Below are positions 6,840-14,054 of a stretch of 64,000 nt of DNA, one piece after another (positions within the stretch are counted from its first letter, which is position 1; each line of letters begins with the position of its first letter). This stretch comes from Comamonas suwonensis (GTDB taxonomy: Bacteria; Pseudomonadota; Gammaproteobacteria; Burkholderiales; Burkholderiaceae_C). The notes under the pieces are model-generated. The model was not told the DNA's origin. It did no database searches and was given only the letters and a program-made list of their open reading frames with translations. The stretch lies in the NCBI RefSeq assembly GCF_012844455.2, contig NZ_JABBCQ020000015.1, forward strand, positions 1-64,000, given 5' to 3'. The translations under genes and the position numbers were made by a program.

Positions 6840-8303
6840 CTACCTGGATAAGACCAGACGATAGGGGCCCCGCCTCGTGGCTACCGGCGTTCCAGTCATC
6901 TGACTGAGTGCGCCGGTGGTGGCATCGATCGAGTAGGCCGACACGTTGTTATTACCGTAGTTCGCAACGTAGGCAAACCGGCCCGTCGGGTCCACAGCGA
7001 CGGCGTAGGGGCTGCTCCCCGTGGCCACGGGCAACCCGTTCATCGGGCTGAGGGCGCCGGTAGTGGCATCGATGGTGTAGGCCGACACGGTGTCGGAGTG
7101 TGCATTTCCTACGTAGGCAAACCGGCCTGTGGGGTCCACAGTGATGCTCTCGGGGGTGGTCTCCGTGGGCACGGGCTTCCCGGTCATCGGGCTGAGGGCG
7201 CCCGTGGTGGCATCGATGGTATAGGCCGACACGTTGCTGGACCAGCGATTCGCCACGTAGGCAAACCGACCTGTAGGGTCCACAGTGATGTCTGTGGGTT
7301 CGCCCCCCGTGGGCACGGGCGTCCCGGTCATCGAGCTGAGGGCACCGGTGGTGGCATCGATGGTGTACGTCGAGACATTATTGGAGCCGCTATTCGCCAC
7401 GTAGGCAAAACGGCCCGTGGGGTCCACAGTGACGGACCAGGGGATGTGCCCCGTGGGCACGGGCATCCCGGTCATCGGGCTGAGGGCGCCGGTGGTGGCA
7501 TCGATGGTATAGGCCGATACGTTGTGGGATTTTTGATTCACCACGTAGGCAAACCGGCCCGTGGGGTCCACAGTGACGGAGTAGGGGTAGAGCCCCGTGG
7601 GCGCGGGCGTCCCGGTCATTGGGGTGAGGGCGCCAGTGGTGGCATCGATGGTGTAGGCCGACACGTTGTTGGACGCGCGATTCGCCACGTAGGCAAACCG
7701 ACCTGTGGGTTCCACAGTGATGTCTCCGGGTTGCCCCCCCGTGGGCACGGGCGTCCCGGTCATCGGGCTGAGAGCGCCAGTGGTGGTATCGATGGTGTAG
7801 GCCGATACGTTGTTGTCATTGTAGTTCGCCACGTAGGCAAAGCGTGCTGCAGGTGCGGCACAGTTCACCACCACGTCGGTGACAGCCGCATTGGCAATCG
7901 TGCCGCTGCCGTTGCTGACAGTGCAGACCCGGCTCAGGATGTTGGACTGGCTTTTGACCGTGACCGCATAGTTGGCGCCGGTGACCAGCGCGGTGGCGAA
8001 ACTGAAGACTCCGTTGGAGGCAATGGGCAGATCTTCCCCGGCATTGTTCTGCAGCACCAGGCCGGTGCCGAGCAGGCCGCTGACCGTGCCGCTCACGGTG
8101 TAGCTTGCTACAGGGGTAGCGGGCACCAGAGGGTCAGCAGGTGGTACTGCCGATGTGGGAGGCGGCGATGACTCGTTTCCTCCTCCACCGCAAGCCACGA
8201 GTGTCAGAGCCATGCTCGCAACGAAGGCCAAGCCAATGCGTCTTGAGCACAAGAAAGAATAATGCGCAGCCGCACGCGGGCGATACATAAAAGACTTGTA
8301 CAT
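6840..8303 (-). CDS. Seven-repeat beta-propeller (YVTN/lactonase-like) lipoprotein
   Basis: A lipoprotein with signal peptide RRIGLAFVASMALTLVAC followed by a Gly/Ser/Pro linker, a carboxypeptidase-like beta domain (about residues 65-145, SYTVSGTVSGLLGTG) and seven repeats of 48 residues with consensus PTGRFAYVAN..NNVSAYTIDATTGALSPMTG. Seven such repeats would close one beta-propeller of the YVTN / 6-phosphogluconolactonase-like type. The repeats are unusually alike at protein and DNA level, so they are recent or homogenised. The start is uncertain: ATG at 8303, ATG at 8288 or TTG at 8330 are all in frame, none with a good ribosome binding site. Likely surface or periplasmic; ligand unknown. 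Confidence 0.8.
   Translation of the reverse strand: MYKSFMYRPRAAAHYSFLCSRRIGLAFVASMALTLVACGGGGNESSPPPTSAVPPADPLVPATPVASYTVSGTVSGLLGTGLVLQNNAGEDLPIASNGVFSFATALVTGANYAVTVKSQSNILSRVCTVSNGSGTIANAAVTDVVVNCAAPAARFAYVANYNDNNVSAYTIDTTTGALSPMTGTPVPTGGQPGDITVEPTGRFAYVANRASNNVSAYTIDATTGALTPMTGTPAPTGLYPYSVTVDPTGRFAYVVNQKSHNVSAYTIDATTGALSPMTGMPVPTGHIPWSVTVDPTGRFAYVANSGSNNVSTYTIDATTGALSSMTGTPVPTGGEPTDITVDPTGRFAYVANRWSSNVSAYTIDATTGALSPMTGKPVPTETTPESITVDPTGRFAYVGNAHSDTVSAYTIDATTGALSPMNGLPVATGSSPYAVAVDPTGRFAYVANYGNNNVSAYSIDATTGALSQMTGTPVATRRGPYRLVLSR
6855..7860 (-). repeat. Seven tandem 144-bp coding repeats
   Basis: The propeller repeats are encoded by a 144-bp unit seen about seven times, with long stretches repeated nearly unchanged, such as GTGGGGTCCACAGTGA and GTGGCATCGATGGTGTAGG on the plus strand. 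Differences concentrate at the loop positions around the residues before NNVSAY and after PVPTG. Confidence 0.85.
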
Positions 8304-8611
8304 AGAACGACGAACCGGTAAGCGCAACAAAATGTGAATGCGTCCGAGCCTAGTGGTCGTATGCCGTTTTGTATATCACTGAAAACTGGTAATTGCACAG
8401 AAATGATGGGGCGAGGAACCGTCGATGCGAGCAGTGTCAGACAGCTACCGGGCAGGTCTGCCGAGCGACGGCTTTGGAGCGAGGCGGATGACCGCAGTGG
8501 GTCGGTCAGCGATAGCCGAAACAGGCCAGAAGTGTCTATTGGCAGTAGGCCGCAGGGAAAGCAGCACATCAGTTATGGTGAACGGCTCAAACCATAAAAA
8601 GGAAGCATCCC

Positions 8612-8758
8612 ATGCCAAAGCCAAATTATCAATTTGAAAAACGACAACGTGAACTAGAGAAAAAGAAGAAAAAGGCCGAGAAGGTTCAGCGTAAAGCGTC
8701 AGTGACCGAGGTAGCTCCGGCAGATGTGGTGCCTGAGGTGCTGCAGGAAAATAAGTAG
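8612..8758 (+). CDS. 48-residue basic Lys-rich protein
   Basis: A short gene with a good ribosome binding site (AAAAAGGAAG, about 8 bp before the ATG). The product starts MPKPNYQFEKRQRELEKKKKK, is strongly charged, and ends in an acidic/hydrophobic tail. From memory, short proteins beginning MPKPNY.FEKRQ.EL are widespread in Burkholderiales as uncharacterised small proteins, which supports a real gene. A single helix with nucleic-acid or ribosome contact is possible. It lies alone between prophage cargo and a cyclase gene on the other strand. Confidence 0.75.
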   Translation: MPKPNYQFEKRQRELEKKKKKAEKVQRKASVTEVAPADVVPEVLQENK

Positions 8759-8865
8759 CGTCTCGCCCCTTTACGACTCTCTGGTTGGAACTCAATTTGA
8801 TGGAATAGCTGAGCTGCGAGCTATCGCTTTGGGTCGTTTCCAGCCTGTGATTAGACTCGCTTGCT

Positions 8866-9837
8866 CTATGACGCAGACGGCATGTTTTTCACACTAGCCG
8901 CTGCCGTTTTTCCGCATCCATCGGTGACGTTCATCTGATGCCCGCCTTGCGTTTTCGAGAGGTACAAGGCTTGGTCTGCGCGGCGCATGATGGCTTCCAT
9001 GCTGGTGTCTTCAGGGCAGAAATGTGCGATGCCCAGGCTCAAGCCTGGCATTGAGCCTTGGGTTGCATAGGGCTGCAGCACTTCGCGTCCGGTCTGCAAA
9101 AGTTGCGACGCAAATGCGGTGATGTCAGACATGGTTCGTCCTTGGCACAGGATGGAAAATTCATCCCCACCCAAGCGGCACACGCAATCACCGGGCGATG
9201 CGAGCTTGCGCACTGCATTGGCCAGCTCCAGCAAGGCCTGATCGCCAGCGGGATGGCCCAGGCCATCATTGATGGCTTTGAAGTTGTCCACATCAAAGCT
9301 CAACAGAGATGCTGGCTTTGCGTGCTTTTTAAAGTCGATATAAGCCTGTTCCAGTACCTGCATGAGTCGCCGGCGGTTATACAGACCTGTCAGCTCATCA
9401 CTCATGGCTTGTCGCTGGAGCAATTGCTGCATGCGCTTGTTGGCGGTGATATTGCTTGCCACCCAGACCACTGCTTTTTCGTCGCAATAAGGTTGCTCCA
9501 AGGCGCTGATGCGGCCTTCAAACCAAATCGGTTCCACCGGCCCGTCGGCTGTCAGTCCCAGTACATCGCTTGCGCTCAATTCATATTCAACGACCAGCAT
9601 TTTCTGGCTGGCTATTGCATCCTGGATTTTTTGCACAAACCATTGCGCCTTGTTTGCGGTGAGAACATCCGATACGCGCTTGCCAAGCAGTGAACTGCCA
9701 TCGTGGTAGTAGCGCTTGTCTTTTCCTCCAAGAATGGCTACGTATCGCCCCGACTCCGTCAAGATGAAGGTGGGGTCAGGCAAGCTATTACAGATGGACT
9801 GGTATTGGCTGGCCGTGAACAGATGGGGCTCGGTCAT
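8866..9837 (-). CDS. PAS-GGDEF diguanylate cyclase
   Basis: Predicted to make cyclic di-GMP from two GTP. An N-terminal PAS-like sensor (about residues 10-145, ICNSLPDPTFILTESGRYVAIL) leads to a GGDEF domain with an intact active site RLGGDEFSIL and the substrate-binding stretch DVDNFKAINDGLGH. No RxxD inhibitory site is found five residues before GGDEF (the residues are SPGD), so product inhibition through that site is unlikely. There is no membrane segment. I use the ATG at 9837 (MTEPHLF); a TTG at 9906 would add 23 residues that look unstructured. It is flanked by prophage remnants, so it may be cargo or a host gene trapped between them. Confidence 0.85.
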   Translation of the reverse strand: MTEPHLFTASQYQSICNSLPDPTFILTESGRYVAILGGKDKRYYHDGSSLLGKRVSDVLTANKAQWFVQKIQDAIASQKMLVVEYELSASDVLGLTADGPVEPIWFEGRISALEQPYCDEKAVVWVASNITANKRMQQLLQRQAMSDELTGLYNRRRLMQVLEQAYIDFKKHAKPASLLSFDVDNFKAINDGLGHPAGDQALLELANAVRKLASPGDCVCRLGGDEFSILCQGRTMSDITAFASQLLQTGREVLQPYATQGSMPGLSLGIAHFCPEDTSMEAIMRRADQALYLSKTQGGHQMNVTDGCGKTAAASVKNMPSAS

Positions 9838-9924
9838 GGAAGTATCTGAAGAGAAGACTCGTTGTTGAGTCGAGGAATTGAGCTGGAGGTTGTGCCTTCT
9901 GCGCAAATTGGTTCAGGCCAATAA

Positions 9925-10353
9925 CTAAGTGCCATCTGGGGTCGGATGCTGCCTTACCCGGCTTACTTGTGCAAGTCCAAGCCGACGCAGTGTTGCAGAG
10001 GTGCTTAACTTCTGATGGTGGTAATTGTTAAATTTCTTGAAACTTTCATTTTCCATCGCCTCATCCCCACCATCTACTCCCTCGCTTTGCTGGGTTTCCA
10101 GCGTGAGCTGGCTGGTGTAGCCGCTGCTGCTTAAGGAGTGGCGCACGGCAGTGACCATCCAAACGGTTTCATCGATCTGCTTTTTCCAGCCACTGACGAT
10201 CACGGGGCGCTGGGGCATGACGTCGGCACGGCCGTAGGCCAGGGTGATGCCAAAGGAGTAGATGCCGCGCTGGATGCGCAGCCATTCCGCGCGGGCGGCG
10301 GCCAGGGCGTCGGCGCATCCGCAAAAGTGCCGATTTCTTTCGAGAAGCTGCAA
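9925..10353 (-). pseudogene. C-terminal remnant of a phage gpD (late control/baseplate hub) gene
   Basis: From about 10318 leftward the frame reads ADALAAARAEWLRIQ, then YGRADVMPQRPVIVSGWKKQID and SLSSSGYTSQLTLETQQ, which is the C-terminal end of a phage late control D protein. The N-terminal two thirds are absent and the tail after GGDEAMENES looks like run-on into unrelated sequence. It differs from the complete gpD at 12474-13550, so it comes from a second gpD allele or a second phage. A matching shorter fragment lies at 11994-12085. Confidence 0.8.
10061..10131. repeat. 71-bp direct repeat, copy 1 (gpD tail)
   Basis: Aligned by eye with 12010-12080: 64 of 71 bases are the same. Both copies encode the end of a gpD-like protein (SSSGYTSQ.TLETQQSEGVDGGDEA) on the minus strand. 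The two copies flank the lipoprotein gene at 10433-11770. Confidence 0.85.
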
Positions 10354-10375
10354 CCCGGGATTGGCGACGGCAAAA

Positions 10376-10421
10376 ACAAAAAAAGCGATTCGACTGTGGA
10401 GTCTCCTCGCTTTTTTATGCC
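10376..10421 (-). terminator. Rho-independent terminator of the 445-residue lipoprotein gene
   Basis: Inverted repeat AAAAAAGCGA ... TCGCTTTTTT with a nested GACT/AGTC pair in the loop, ending in a T-run in either direction. It lies directly after the lipoprotein stop at 10433 and could be bidirectional. Confidence 0.75.
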
Positions 10422-10432
10422 GCTTATCGCTT

Positions 10433-11770
10433 TTAGTTCAGGTCTTCAGACAGGCCCATGGTTACATAGTTGCCAGCACCAAAATCAAGTTGCGAGTTTT
10501 TGGATGTTGAGACTGCAACATAGGCATACGTTGTCTTGCCATTGATTGTGATTTTGAAGGCCTTGGCCTTGACTAGAGCATCCTCATCTGGGTCTTCCAT
10601 GCCCTCACCCGAAAATGCCTTGGAGAAGCCAGGCATTGAATTTGGCTGAGCGTTCGGGCCATATGGGGTGTACGTGAGGGAACCGTCGGAGTGGAACTGA
10701 GTGATGCCAGTGTCCTGGCAATACTCATATTCTCGGAAAAGTTTGCCGACCAGCTCATTGCTGTCAGTCACGGGCGTCCAGTCATCAGAAATGTAGGCGT
10801 AGTGGACTGGATAGGGCTCGCTTTGGCAATATTGCGCAAAGCGATTGCTTAGCAAGCTGATGGCGTTGCGCAAAGGTTGACCAACCTGAGCCACATTGCC
10901 GTCGGCATTCATGGTGATTTTCGCAGTAAAGGACCCGCGCTTGGGGTCTGGGATGGACAGCACATAGTCCCCTCCGTGGGTGAGAGCACCACCTGCGCGG
11001 AATGTCAGCATATTGCGCGTGGTGAACATGGAGCCCGCAAATGCACCCTGAGTCAGAGGCTTGCCTGCAGAAGCGCTTGCAGCCGCTTCTGTTTGTGTGA
11101 GCCCAGTGGAGGCCAGTGCTGTGACGTAGATCTCCAGCAGATCATCAGCTGCATCGCCCTTTTGAGCATTGAATGCGCTGGTTACGGGGTTGAAACCATC
11201 AGGAAGCACTGGCTTTCCAGGCAGGCTGGCCAGGATCTCTTTGAGCTTGTCCTGCGCACTGGCCAACGCTGCGGCGGAGATTTTGCTACCCAGATCACCA
11301 TTGTTGGCAGAGTCAAACCATGCATTGGGCTTGTTGTTGCTGAGGATCCCGACCATCAGGTCGGTCAGTGGTGTGATGTTGGCGATACCAGCGCCTGCAA
11401 CTACCGAGTGCAAGGGCGTACTCAGGGCTTGCACACCAGCCTGACCGCCTTCAACTCGGATTACACATGGATAGTCACTGCTCTTGAGGGAAGTCTTCCA
11501 GGAGCCATCGGCGCCTGTTGTTGCCGATGTCGATGTCCCTGAAGCACATTTCAGAGTGACTGTGCCTCCCGCAATCGGAGCGCCCACAGCTGCCACGCCA
11601 CTGGCCGTGGTTGCAGTAGGAGCTGGTTGTTGTGTTGAGCCGTCACTGCCAGAGTTACCCGCGTCGGAGCTGTTACCGCCGCCGCCGCCGCAGGCTGCGA
11701 GTACGGAAGCAATAATTGCGCCTGCTGCGATTTGAGCAATTCCTTTGTTCGTGATCTTCTTTATTTTCAT
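10433..11770 (-). CDS. Lipoprotein of unknown function (cargo between gpD remnants)
   Basis: A 445-residue lipoprotein: signal peptide with Lys-rich start (MKIKKITNKGIAQ), hydrophobic core and lipobox VLAAC (Cys27), followed by a Gly/Ser/Asp/Thr linker. Residues 55-105 form a carboxypeptidase-regulatory-like beta domain (SGVAAVGAPIAGGTVTLKC). The rest (SLPGKPVLPDGFNPVTSAFN, then a beta-rich C-terminus) was not recognised. Its start looks more AT-rich than its neighbours. It is monocistronic, with its own terminator, and flanked by two gpD-tail repeats, so it looks like an inserted cargo gene. Probably exposed in the periplasm or at the outer membrane; function not known. Confidence 0.85.
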   Translation of the reverse strand: MKIKKITNKGIAQIAAGAIIASVLAACGGGGGNSSDAGNSGSDGSTQQPAPTATTASGVAAVGAPIAGGTVTLKCASGTSTSATTGADGSWKTSLKSSDYPCVIRVEGGQAGVQALSTPLHSVVAGAGIANITPLTDLMVGILSNNKPNAWFDSANNGDLGSKISAAALASAQDKLKEILASLPGKPVLPDGFNPVTSAFNAQKGDAADDLLEIYVTALASTGLTQTEAAASASAGKPLTQGAFAGSMFTTRNMLTFRAGGALTHGGDYVLSIPDPKRGSFTAKITMNADGNVAQVGQPLRNAISLLSNRFAQYCQSEPYPVHYAYISDDWTPVTDSNELVGKLFREYEYCQDTGITQFHSDGSLTYTPYGPNAQPNSMPGFSKAFSGEGMEDPDEDALVKAKAFKITINGKTTYAYVAVSTSKNSQLDFGAGNYVTMGLSEDLN

Positions 11771-11993
11771 TTTTTCCTGCGCTAATGTTTCGTTAAAACT
11801 GTCTCTAAGTTTCTGTTGGGCAGCAAACTGGAAGCATTCCCCGCGGATGGCGCGTCATTTCCGACTGGCACTTATTCGCTGAATGTATTATTTTGTAATT
11901 TGTGCGGCCGTAGTATCGCTGCATTTTTTGTTGGGTAGCAATAACTAACTCGTGTGCCAAGAATTTGCAGCCGATGAAGTTGTCCGTAAACGG

Positions 11994-12085
11994 TTATTTG
12001 TCCTTGGCTTCATCGCCGCCATCCACCCCTTCGCTTTGCTGAGTTTCCAGCGTGAACTGGCTGGTGTAGCCGCTGCTGCTCAGAG
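11994..12085 (-). pseudogene. Second C-terminal gpD fragment
   Basis: About 30 codons reading ALSSSGYTSQFTLETQQSEG then VDGGDEAKDK and a stop at 11994. This is the same gpD tail as at 9925-10353, cut off upstream of SSSGYT; the residues before it in the open frame do not resemble gpD. Its stop probably reflects the original gpD end. Confidence 0.75.
12010..12080. repeat. 71-bp direct repeat, copy 2 (gpD tail)
   Basis: Partner of 10061-10131, same orientation, seven mismatches by eye. The pair is about 1.95 kb apart. Confidence 0.85.
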
Positions 12086-12218
12086 CGCAGTACGAAATTT
12101 CGGTTTTCTCGACATTTCCCGACGTTAGAGGCTTTGACCAAACCGGCCAGAACCTCGCACCAGGCCTATTTCTTATTCCGATCGACACCCCCGAAGAAAG
12201 ACGCTCTTTTAGCGCGCA

Positions 12219-12237
12219 GGCGCGGCGGGGTCTCGAC
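12219..12237 (+). other. cos-like 19-mer, copy A
   Basis: The plus strand reads GGCGCGGCGGGGTCTCGAC. As I remember it, the cohesive end of P2/186 phages has the form GGCG-N-GGCGGGG followed by seven bases ending AC or AT, which this fits. An identical 19-mer lies inverted at 17170-17188. The bases after it, TGCGTGCTG, resemble those next to copy B (CGCGCGCTG). Its place beside gpD rather than a portal gene is unexpected. Confidence 0.55.
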
Positions 12238-12427
12238 TGCGTGCTGCGGGGGGGAGGAGGGTGGTTGCTGATGTCGTCGGCGGGGTGGGGCGGGTGCGGA
12301 GCCTTCCCTGCTGCGCTGCGCGGTGGCAGGAGCGGTGGCTTGGGGTCGCAGGTGTGCTTTGGTGTTCAGGCCCGTGCGCCTGCTGTAGCGCGATCTAGAT
12401 GGCCTGGCACATGGCCAGCGTGCAGGC

Positions 12428-12454
12428 TCAAAAAAGCCCGCGCTGTGGCGGGCT
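12428..12454 (-). terminator. Terminator after gpD
   Basis: On the minus strand, stem AGCCCGC / GCGGGCT with a short loop followed by a T-run, 20 bp after the gpD stop. Confidence 0.8.
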
Positions 12455-12473
12455 GTCATTACGTCGGTCCAGG

Positions 12474-13550
12474 CTACTTGGTGTTCTTGTCCTCGCCACC
12501 CTCCCGCTCCATCTGTACCTTGCTCGTCAGCCCACCATCCCCCAGCGTGTGGGTGACTTCTTTGACCAGCCAGTTCTGGCCATCGATCTCGGGCTTGAAC
12601 CCCGTCACGCGCACAGGGGTCTGGGGCATCAGTTCTGGTACGCCAATGGCTAGATTCAGATCGAACATAGCCATACCCCGATTGATGCGCTGCAGCTCGC
12701 TTTTGGCAGCGGCCAGCGCATCGGCCTCGCTGCCAAAGGTTTCTTTCATGGTCTTGAGGTTGCCGTCTTTCTTGCCGGCAATGGCTTCCTTGCGCTTGCC
12801 AAACTTTCGGTCGTTCCATAGAGCCTTGACGCCGTCATAGGCATCGCGGGTGCTGCTGGCCCAGCGGTGCTGGTCGCCGTCTTGCCGGGTGATTTCAATG
12901 GTGGGCAGGCGCTGGCCCTTGCTGGTTTTGGTGCCGTTGATGGGCATGAAGAGCAGGTGCTTTTTCTTCACTGTGGCCACGGCGTCATATTTGCGCGCGA
13001 GGCGGGTGATGAAGTGCATATCGCTTTCATTGGTCTGGTCAATGTGCTGCACCTTGGTGGTGCCCAGCTTGGCATCGACCTTGTGGGTGAGTTGGTTGCG
13101 CTTGGCCAGCGTGGCAAGGATGGCTGCCAGTGTGGTGTCGTGCCAGCTTTTTTCGTTGCGTTTGCGGATCTCGCCGCCCAGGTCGGCAGCGCGGGCGCGG
13201 ATGGTGATGGTGTCTGGTGTGCCGCTGTGCTCGGCCTCATCGACCACAAACGTGCCTTTGTCGATGAGCTGTTGGCCCAGCCAGCCCAGCTGCAGTTCAA
13301 TCTCGGCTTCTTTTCGCGGGATGGAGAGCTGGCCATCGTGGTCGCTGAGCACCATGTCGAGCTGGTCGGCCTGGTTTTCCCGGCCTTCGGTCAGCGTCAG
13401 GCTGATCAGGCGGGCATCGACCTTGGGGGTGATGTCCTTGCCTGACACCACCAGCCGGTAGGTGGGCACCTGGTGATTGCCGCTCTGGTAGGCCGCGTTT
13501 TGCCCGCGCTCGCGCAGCAGCTGGTCTTGGGTGTTTTCTGGATAGGCCAT
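12474..13550 (-). CDS. Phage tail protein gpD (late control D, baseplate hub)
   Basis: A 358-residue phage late control D protein, which forms the baseplate hub of contractile tails and is structurally related to the VgrG N-terminal region. The recognisable features are TYRLVVSGKDITPKVDARLISL near the start, the acidic strand DQLDMVLSDHDGQLSIP, DEAEHSGTPDTITIRARAAD, and the C-terminal ELMPQTPVRVTGFKPEIDGQ. Length is normal, and no break is seen. It follows gpU with a 2-bp gap. With the rest of the tail gone it has no evident partner; it could survive as a spare part for other phages. Confidence 0.92.
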   Translation of the reverse strand: MAYPENTQDQLLRERGQNAAYQSGNHQVPTYRLVVSGKDITPKVDARLISLTLTEGRENQADQLDMVLSDHDGQLSIPRKEAEIELQLGWLGQQLIDKGTFVVDEAEHSGTPDTITIRARAADLGGEIRKRNEKSWHDTTLAAILATLAKRNQLTHKVDAKLGTTKVQHIDQTNESDMHFITRLARKYDAVATVKKKHLLFMPINGTKTSKGQRLPTIEITRQDGDQHRWASSTRDAYDGVKALWNDRKFGKRKEAIAGKKDGNLKTMKETFGSEADALAAAKSELQRINRGMAMFDLNLAIGVPELMPQTPVRVTGFKPEIDGQNWLVKEVTHTLGDGGLTSKVQMEREGGEDKNTK

Positions 13551-13552
13551 GG

Positions 13553-14044
13553 CTACAGAAGATCATCCAGCGTAGGGCGTCGACGGGCAGTGCTGGGCTG
13601 TGTCTGGTCACCAGAGAACTGGCCCTGCTCATCGACGGTGATGCGCTCGCCGCCCAGGTCGTTGTCTACGCGGGTGAGCTGAAGGTCAAAGGCAATGCGG
13701 CGAGGCGTGCCGTCCTGGTAGTGCAGGGTGCCGGTTTCGTTGAGGCTCTCGATCACGTACTGGCCAAACACTTCACCGCTACCGGAGACGAGGGCATAGG
13801 GCTTGCCAATGTCGCCCATGGCACGCAGCTCTGCCACGCTGTAGTAGGTGCCTGTGAGCTCTGGCGCCACCCAGCCGCTGAGGGTGATGGTGTCATCGCC
13901 TACGCCCACAAACTGGCGGGCCGCCCGTGCGCCCACACGGCTGTTGCTGGGGTGACGCCAGCTGTTGCTGCGCTTGAGCTCTTCATAGGCCAGCGTCTGC
14001 AGGCCGAAGATGAATTGGCCCAGGGCCATCAAAGTGCTGTTCAT
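13553..14044 (-). CDS. Phage tail protein gpU
   Basis: A 163-residue P2 gpU-like tail completion protein, starting MNSTLMALGQFIFGLQTLAYEEL, with GVGDDTITLSGWVAPELTG and GKPYALVSGSGEVFGQYVIESL, both typical. The ATG at 14044 is chosen because homology to gpU starts there; the frame is open upstream but only antisense-like residues precede it. It lies 10 bp after the tape measure stop and 2 bp before gpD, the standard T-U-D order. Confidence 0.9.
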   Translation of the reverse strand: MNSTLMALGQFIFGLQTLAYEELKRSNSWRHPSNSRVGARAARQFVGVGDDTITLSGWVAPELTGTYYSVAELRAMGDIGKPYALVSGSGEVFGQYVIESLNETGTLHYQDGTPRRIAFDLQLTRVDNDLGGERITVDEQGQFSGDQTQPSTARRRPTLDDLL

Positions 14045-14054
14045 GGGCTGGCCT

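Larger units (their letters stand above)
11771..12473. other. Non-coding gap with phage debris
   Basis: Roughly 700 bp without an intact gene. It holds the AT-rich promoter region of the lipoprotein gene (11771-11990), a gpD tail fragment (11994-12085), a cos-like 19-mer (12219-12237), G-rich sequence with no convincing frame (12240-12420) and the terminator after gpD. Open frames crossing this region have no recognisable product. Confidence 0.6.

Noticed and set aside
6855-7860. Possible CRISPR array because of regular repeats
   Set aside because: The repeat period is 144 bp, the repeats are contiguous and coding, and there are no unique spacers or cas genes.
7098-8171. A 357-codon plus-strand frame with repeats of GHGRPGHRAEG type
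   Set aside because: It is the antisense reading of the propeller repeats; the apparent protein repeat is only a reflection of the 144-bp DNA repeat.
12166-12819. A 217-codon minus-strand frame over the gpD end
   Set aside because: It overlaps gpD out of frame, is rich in Arg/Pro/Gln, and matches nothing recognisable.
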